Below are positions 24,467 to 27,270 of a stretch of DNA of 27,270 nucleotides, one piece after another (positions within the stretch are counted from its first letter, which is position 1; every line of letters starts with the position of its first letter). The stretch lies in NCBI GenBank assembly GCA_035701285.1, contig DASSNT010000072.1:1-27270 (forward strand). Direction: 5' to 3'. The position numbers and the translations under genes are program-made. This DNA comes from DASSBR01 sp035701285 (GTDB lineage Bacteria; Pseudomonadota; Gammaproteobacteria; Natronospirales; DASSBR01). Below the pieces are notes generated by a model. That model was not told where the DNA came from, did no database searches, and saw only the letters and a program-made list of their open reading frames with translations.

Positions 24467-27270
24467 ATGGCATCGCTGCAATACGCGCTGAAAATCGCCA
24501 CTCTCACTTTCGCATCCATCGTTCTCGCGGCCTGCGCGACGCAGCAGTCGAACTCCACCGCCACTGGCGCGAGCGGCAACGCCAACGGCTCATCGAGCCT
24601 GGCGCAAAAGATTCCCGATCTTTCGTATACCGAATTCAAGCTCAAGAACGGCCTGACCGTGATTGTGCATGAAGATCACAAGGCGCCGATTGTCGCCGTG
24701 AACACCTGGTATCACGTCGGCTCGAAGAACGAGCCGGCCGGCCGTTTCGGCTTCGCGCACCTGTTCGAGCACCTGATGTTCAACGGCAGCGAGCACTACC
24801 CGGGCGAGTTCTTCGCACCGTTCGCGCAGGTTGGCGCGACCGACCAGAACGGCACCACCAACACCGACCGCACCAATTACTTCGAGAACGTGCCGAGCAA
24901 CGCGCTCGACCTGGCGCTGTGGATGGAATCCGATCGTATGGGCTGGCTGCTGCCGGCGGTCGACAAGGCGACGCTCGACGAGCAGCGCGGCGTGGTGCAA
25001 AACGAAAAGCGCCAGGGCGAGAATCAGCCGTACGGCAAGGTCTGGCTGCACATCGCGCACGCGACCTACCCGATGGCGCACCCGTATCACCACACCGTGA
25101 TCGGTACGATGGAAGACCTGGACGCCGCGACGCTCGACGACGTACGCGACTGGTTCAAGACCTACTACGGCCCGAACAACGCGGTGCTGTCGATCGCCGG
25201 CGATGTTGACCCGGCCCAGGTCAAGCAAAAGGTTATCGAGTATTACGGCAACATCCCGGCGACACCGCCGCTCAGTCACATGCAGGCCTGGACGGCCAAG
25301 CGGCATGGCATGCAGCATGAGGTCATGCAGGATCGAGTGCCGGCGGCGCGCGTGTACATGGTGTGGAATGTTCCCGCGGTGACGGATCCGGCGGCCGACT
25401 ACCTCCAGCTCCTCGCGTCGGTGCTGTCCGATGGCAAGGCATCACGGCTCTACAAGCGCCTCGTCTACGACGACCAGGTCGCCAGCAACGTGGAAGCGTT
25501 TCTCTACGGCCGCGAGATTGCCAGCCAGTTCATCATTATGGCGACGGCCGTGCCGGGTGGCTCGCTGGACAAGGTCAAGGCGGACATCCGCGACGAACTG
25601 GTCCGCCTGCTCAAGAACGGGCCGACGCCGGCGGAACTGCAGCGCGCGCAGGCGGGCCTCTACGCGAGCTTTACCCGCGGCATCGAACGCATTGGCGGCT
25701 TCGGCGGCATTTCCGGGATTCTCGCGAGCAGTGAGGTCTATTACGGCGATCCGGACGCCTACAAGGATGCGCTCAAGCGCCAGCTCACGGCAACCACGGC
25801 CGATCTGAAGCAAGTTGCGAACGAGTGGCTCAGCGACGGCGTTTACGTGCTGGACGTGGAGCCGTTTGGCGACCATTCGACCACCGGCAATGGTGCCGAT
25901 CGTTCCAATCTGCCGCAGGTGGCCGGCTTCCCGCACGTATCGTTCCCGACCATCGAGTCGGCCACGTTGCCGAACGGCATGAAGCTCGTGGTCGCCCATC
26001 ACGGCGACCTGCCGCTGATCAATCTGTCGCTGCAAATCAACGCGGGCTACGCCGCCGATGAATATGCCGTGCCCGGCACCGCGAAGCTGGCGCTGGATGC
26101 GCTGTCGGCCGGCACCACCGACCACGGCGCGCTGGAAATCAGCAAGCGGCTGAACAGCCTGGGCGCAACACTCGGTACCGACTCGTCGCTGGATACGTCC
26201 AGCGTTGGCATGTCGGCGCTCAAGGCGAAGCTTGACCCTTCGCTCGCGCTGTTCGCCGACGTGATTCTGCATCCGACCTATCCGGACGAGAACGTCGCCA
26301 AGCTGCGCAAACAACAGCTCGCCGAAATCCGCCAGGAAAAGCATCAGCCGACAGCGACCGCGCTGAGGCTGATGCCGCAACTGCTGTACGGGGAGCAGCA
26401 CGCCTACTCGATGCCGCTGACCGGTTCCGGCTACGTCGAAACCGTGTCGAAGCTGACGCCGGCTGATCTGGAGAAATTCCATAACACCTGGTTTAAGCCG
26501 AACAACGCCACGCTGATCGTCGTTGGCGACACCAGCCTCGCCGAAATTCAGCCGAAGATCGAGCAGTTGTTCGGTAGCTGGCAGAAGGGCGATGTGCCGA
26601 ACAAGCAGATTCCGCACGTGGCACCGCCCGCGAAGACCGACGTGTACCTCGTCAACCGACCGGGATCGGAGCAGTCGATTATCTTCGCCGGTACGCTCGC
26701 GCCGCCGCACGGCGCCGACAATCACATCGCCATCAGCGCGATGAACGGCGTCTTCGGCGGTGACTTCAACGCCCGCGTCAACATGGATCTGCGCGAGGAC
26801 AAGCATTGGGCGTATGGCGCATACAGCTTCATGTATCCGGCCAGAGGCCAGGAGCCGTTCATCATCTACGCGCCGGTCCAGACGGACAAAACCGCCGAGG
26901 CCATGGCCGAAATCGAGCAGCTCGCGACGGGCTTCGTCAACGGCAAACCGGCCACGAGTGAAGAACTCGCGCGAGTGACCAACAAGCGCATTCACAGTCT
27001 CGCCGGCCGCTGGGAAACCAACGATGCGGTCGCCGCGTCCATCGGCGCGCTGGTCAGCTTCGACCTGCCGCACGACTACTGGGACACCTATCCGAAGCGG
27101 CTGAAGGCGGTCGACCTGAAGGACGTGCACCAGGCGGCGAAGGAAGTGATCGACCCGCACAAACTCGTGTGGGTAGTCATCGGTGATCTGGACCGGGTGG
27201 GCGATGCGATCCGCAAGCTCGACCTGGGCGAGATCCACTACATCGACGCCAACGGCAAGCCGGTGCCGGG
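24467..27270 (+). CDS. M16 family zinc metalloprotease lipoprotein, C-terminus cut by window edge
   Basis: An envelope-anchored peptidase of the pitrilysin/insulinase family (M16), read for 934 codons without a stop before the right edge. A signal peptide ends in a lipobox LAAC with C23, followed by a low-complexity Ser/Asn/Gly linker. The first M16 domain has the inverted zinc motif H98-L-F-E101-H102 and the distal ligand E180 in VVQNEKRQ. The second half (from about residue 490) is a related inactive domain: ATLPNGMKLVVAHH is followed by LALDALSAGT with no HxxEH. This active-inactive tandem is the normal clamshell layout. GGAGG lies 7 bases before ATG 24467. It probably degrades peptides in the periplasm or at the surface. 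Confidence 0.94.
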   Translation, partial: MASLQYALKIATLTFASIVLAACATQQSNSTATGASGNANGSSSLAQKIPDLSYTEFKLKNGLTVIVHEDHKAPIVAVNTWYHVGSKNEPAGRFGFAHLFEHLMFNGSEHYPGEFFAPFAQVGATDQNGTTNTDRTNYFENVPSNALDLALWMESDRMGWLLPAVDKATLDEQRGVVQNEKRQGENQPYGKVWLHIAHATYPMAHPYHHTVIGTMEDLDAATLDDVRDWFKTYYGPNNAVLSIAGDVDPAQVKQKVIEYYGNIPATPPLSHMQAWTAKRHGMQHEVMQDRVPAARVYMVWNVPAVTDPAADYLQLLASVLSDGKASRLYKRLVYDDQVASNVEAFLYGREIASQFIIMATAVPGGSLDKVKADIRDELVRLLKNGPTPAELQRAQAGLYASFTRGIERIGGFGGISGILASSEVYYGDPDAYKDALKRQLTATTADLKQVANEWLSDGVYVLDVEPFGDHSTTGNGADRSNLPQVAGFPHVSFPTIESATLPNGMKLVVAHHGDLPLINLSLQINAGYAADEYAVPGTAKLALDALSAGTTDHGALEISKRLNSLGATLGTDSSLDTSSVGMSALKAKLDPSLALFADVILHPTYPDENVAKLRKQQLAEIRQEKHQPTATALRLMPQLLYGEQHAYSMPLTGSGYVETVSKLTPADLEKFHNTWFKPNNATLIVVGDTSLAEIQPKIEQLFGSWQKGDVPNKQIPHVAPPAKTDVYLVNRPGSEQSIIFAGTLAPPHGADNHIAISAMNGVFGGDFNARVNMDLREDKHWAYGAYSFMYPARGQEPFIIYAPVQTDKTAEAMAEIEQLATGFVNGKPATSEELARVTNKRIHSLAGRWETNDAVAASIGALVSFDLPHDYWDTYPKRLKAVDLKDVHQAAKEVIDPHKLVWVVIGDLDRVGDAIRKLDLGEIHYIDANGKPVP

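Noticed and set aside
25442..27238. A 598-codon open frame on the minus strand opposite the M16 protease gene
   Set aside because: Its sequence is arginine-, valine- and histidine-rich with no recognisable motif, and it mirrors a clearly conserved gene with signal peptide, lipobox and HxxEH. It is an antisense shadow of GC-rich codon use.

Overview
The window looks like a GC-rich gammaproteobacterial chromosome segment. I infer a Xanthomonadales (Lysobacterales)-like organism from the GC-rich codon use, the ftsY-ftsE-ftsX-rpoH order, the rsmD-coaD pair and the dispersed GTCATTCC-type repeats. No tRNA, rRNA, CRISPR array, transposase or phage gene is visible. Coding density is high and both strands are used.

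Layout. Positions 1-6190 hold mostly single metabolic or membrane genes: a secreted M19 dipeptidase (cut by the left edge), a DUF6159-type membrane protein, an unrecognised small membrane protein, a YihY/BrkB membrane protein, and a translationally coupled pair of a Rieske-FAD oxidoreductase and a glutathione S-transferase.

Positions 6213-13082 are the most striking part. A sigma70-like promoter starts a transcript that opens with a cyclic-di-GMP-I (GEMM-I) riboswitch. It is followed by a compact spore-coat-U (SCPU/Csu-type) chaperone-usher pilus operon: pilin, chaperone, usher, second SCPU pilin or tip. Directly after it, with its own candidate promoter, lies a PAS-PAS-GGDEF-EAL protein. Its GGDEF site is degenerate (YADEF) and its EAL site looks complete, so it is probably a c-di-GMP phosphodiesterase. 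The locus therefore contains a sensor of c-di-GMP, the surface structure it controls and an enzyme likely to remove c-di-GMP.

Positions 13120-16327 hold a sulfotransferase-like gene and the coupled ABC-F ATPase (uup) and GNAT acetyltransferase pair. Positions 16341-20279 are the cell-division and heat-shock block on the minus strand, read in the order ftsY, ftsE, ftsX, rpoH. A perfect CIRCE operator (HrcA site) sits just upstream of rpoH, which suggests that the heat-shock sigma factor is itself under HrcA repression. Two palindromic dispersed repeats lie in this block, one of them splitting ftsE from ftsX.

Positions 20344-27270 hold a surface-lipoprotein lipase of the VolA/Pla-1 type with a strong terminator hairpin, rsmD, coaD, mutM, and an M16 zinc-protease lipoprotein that runs off the right edge.
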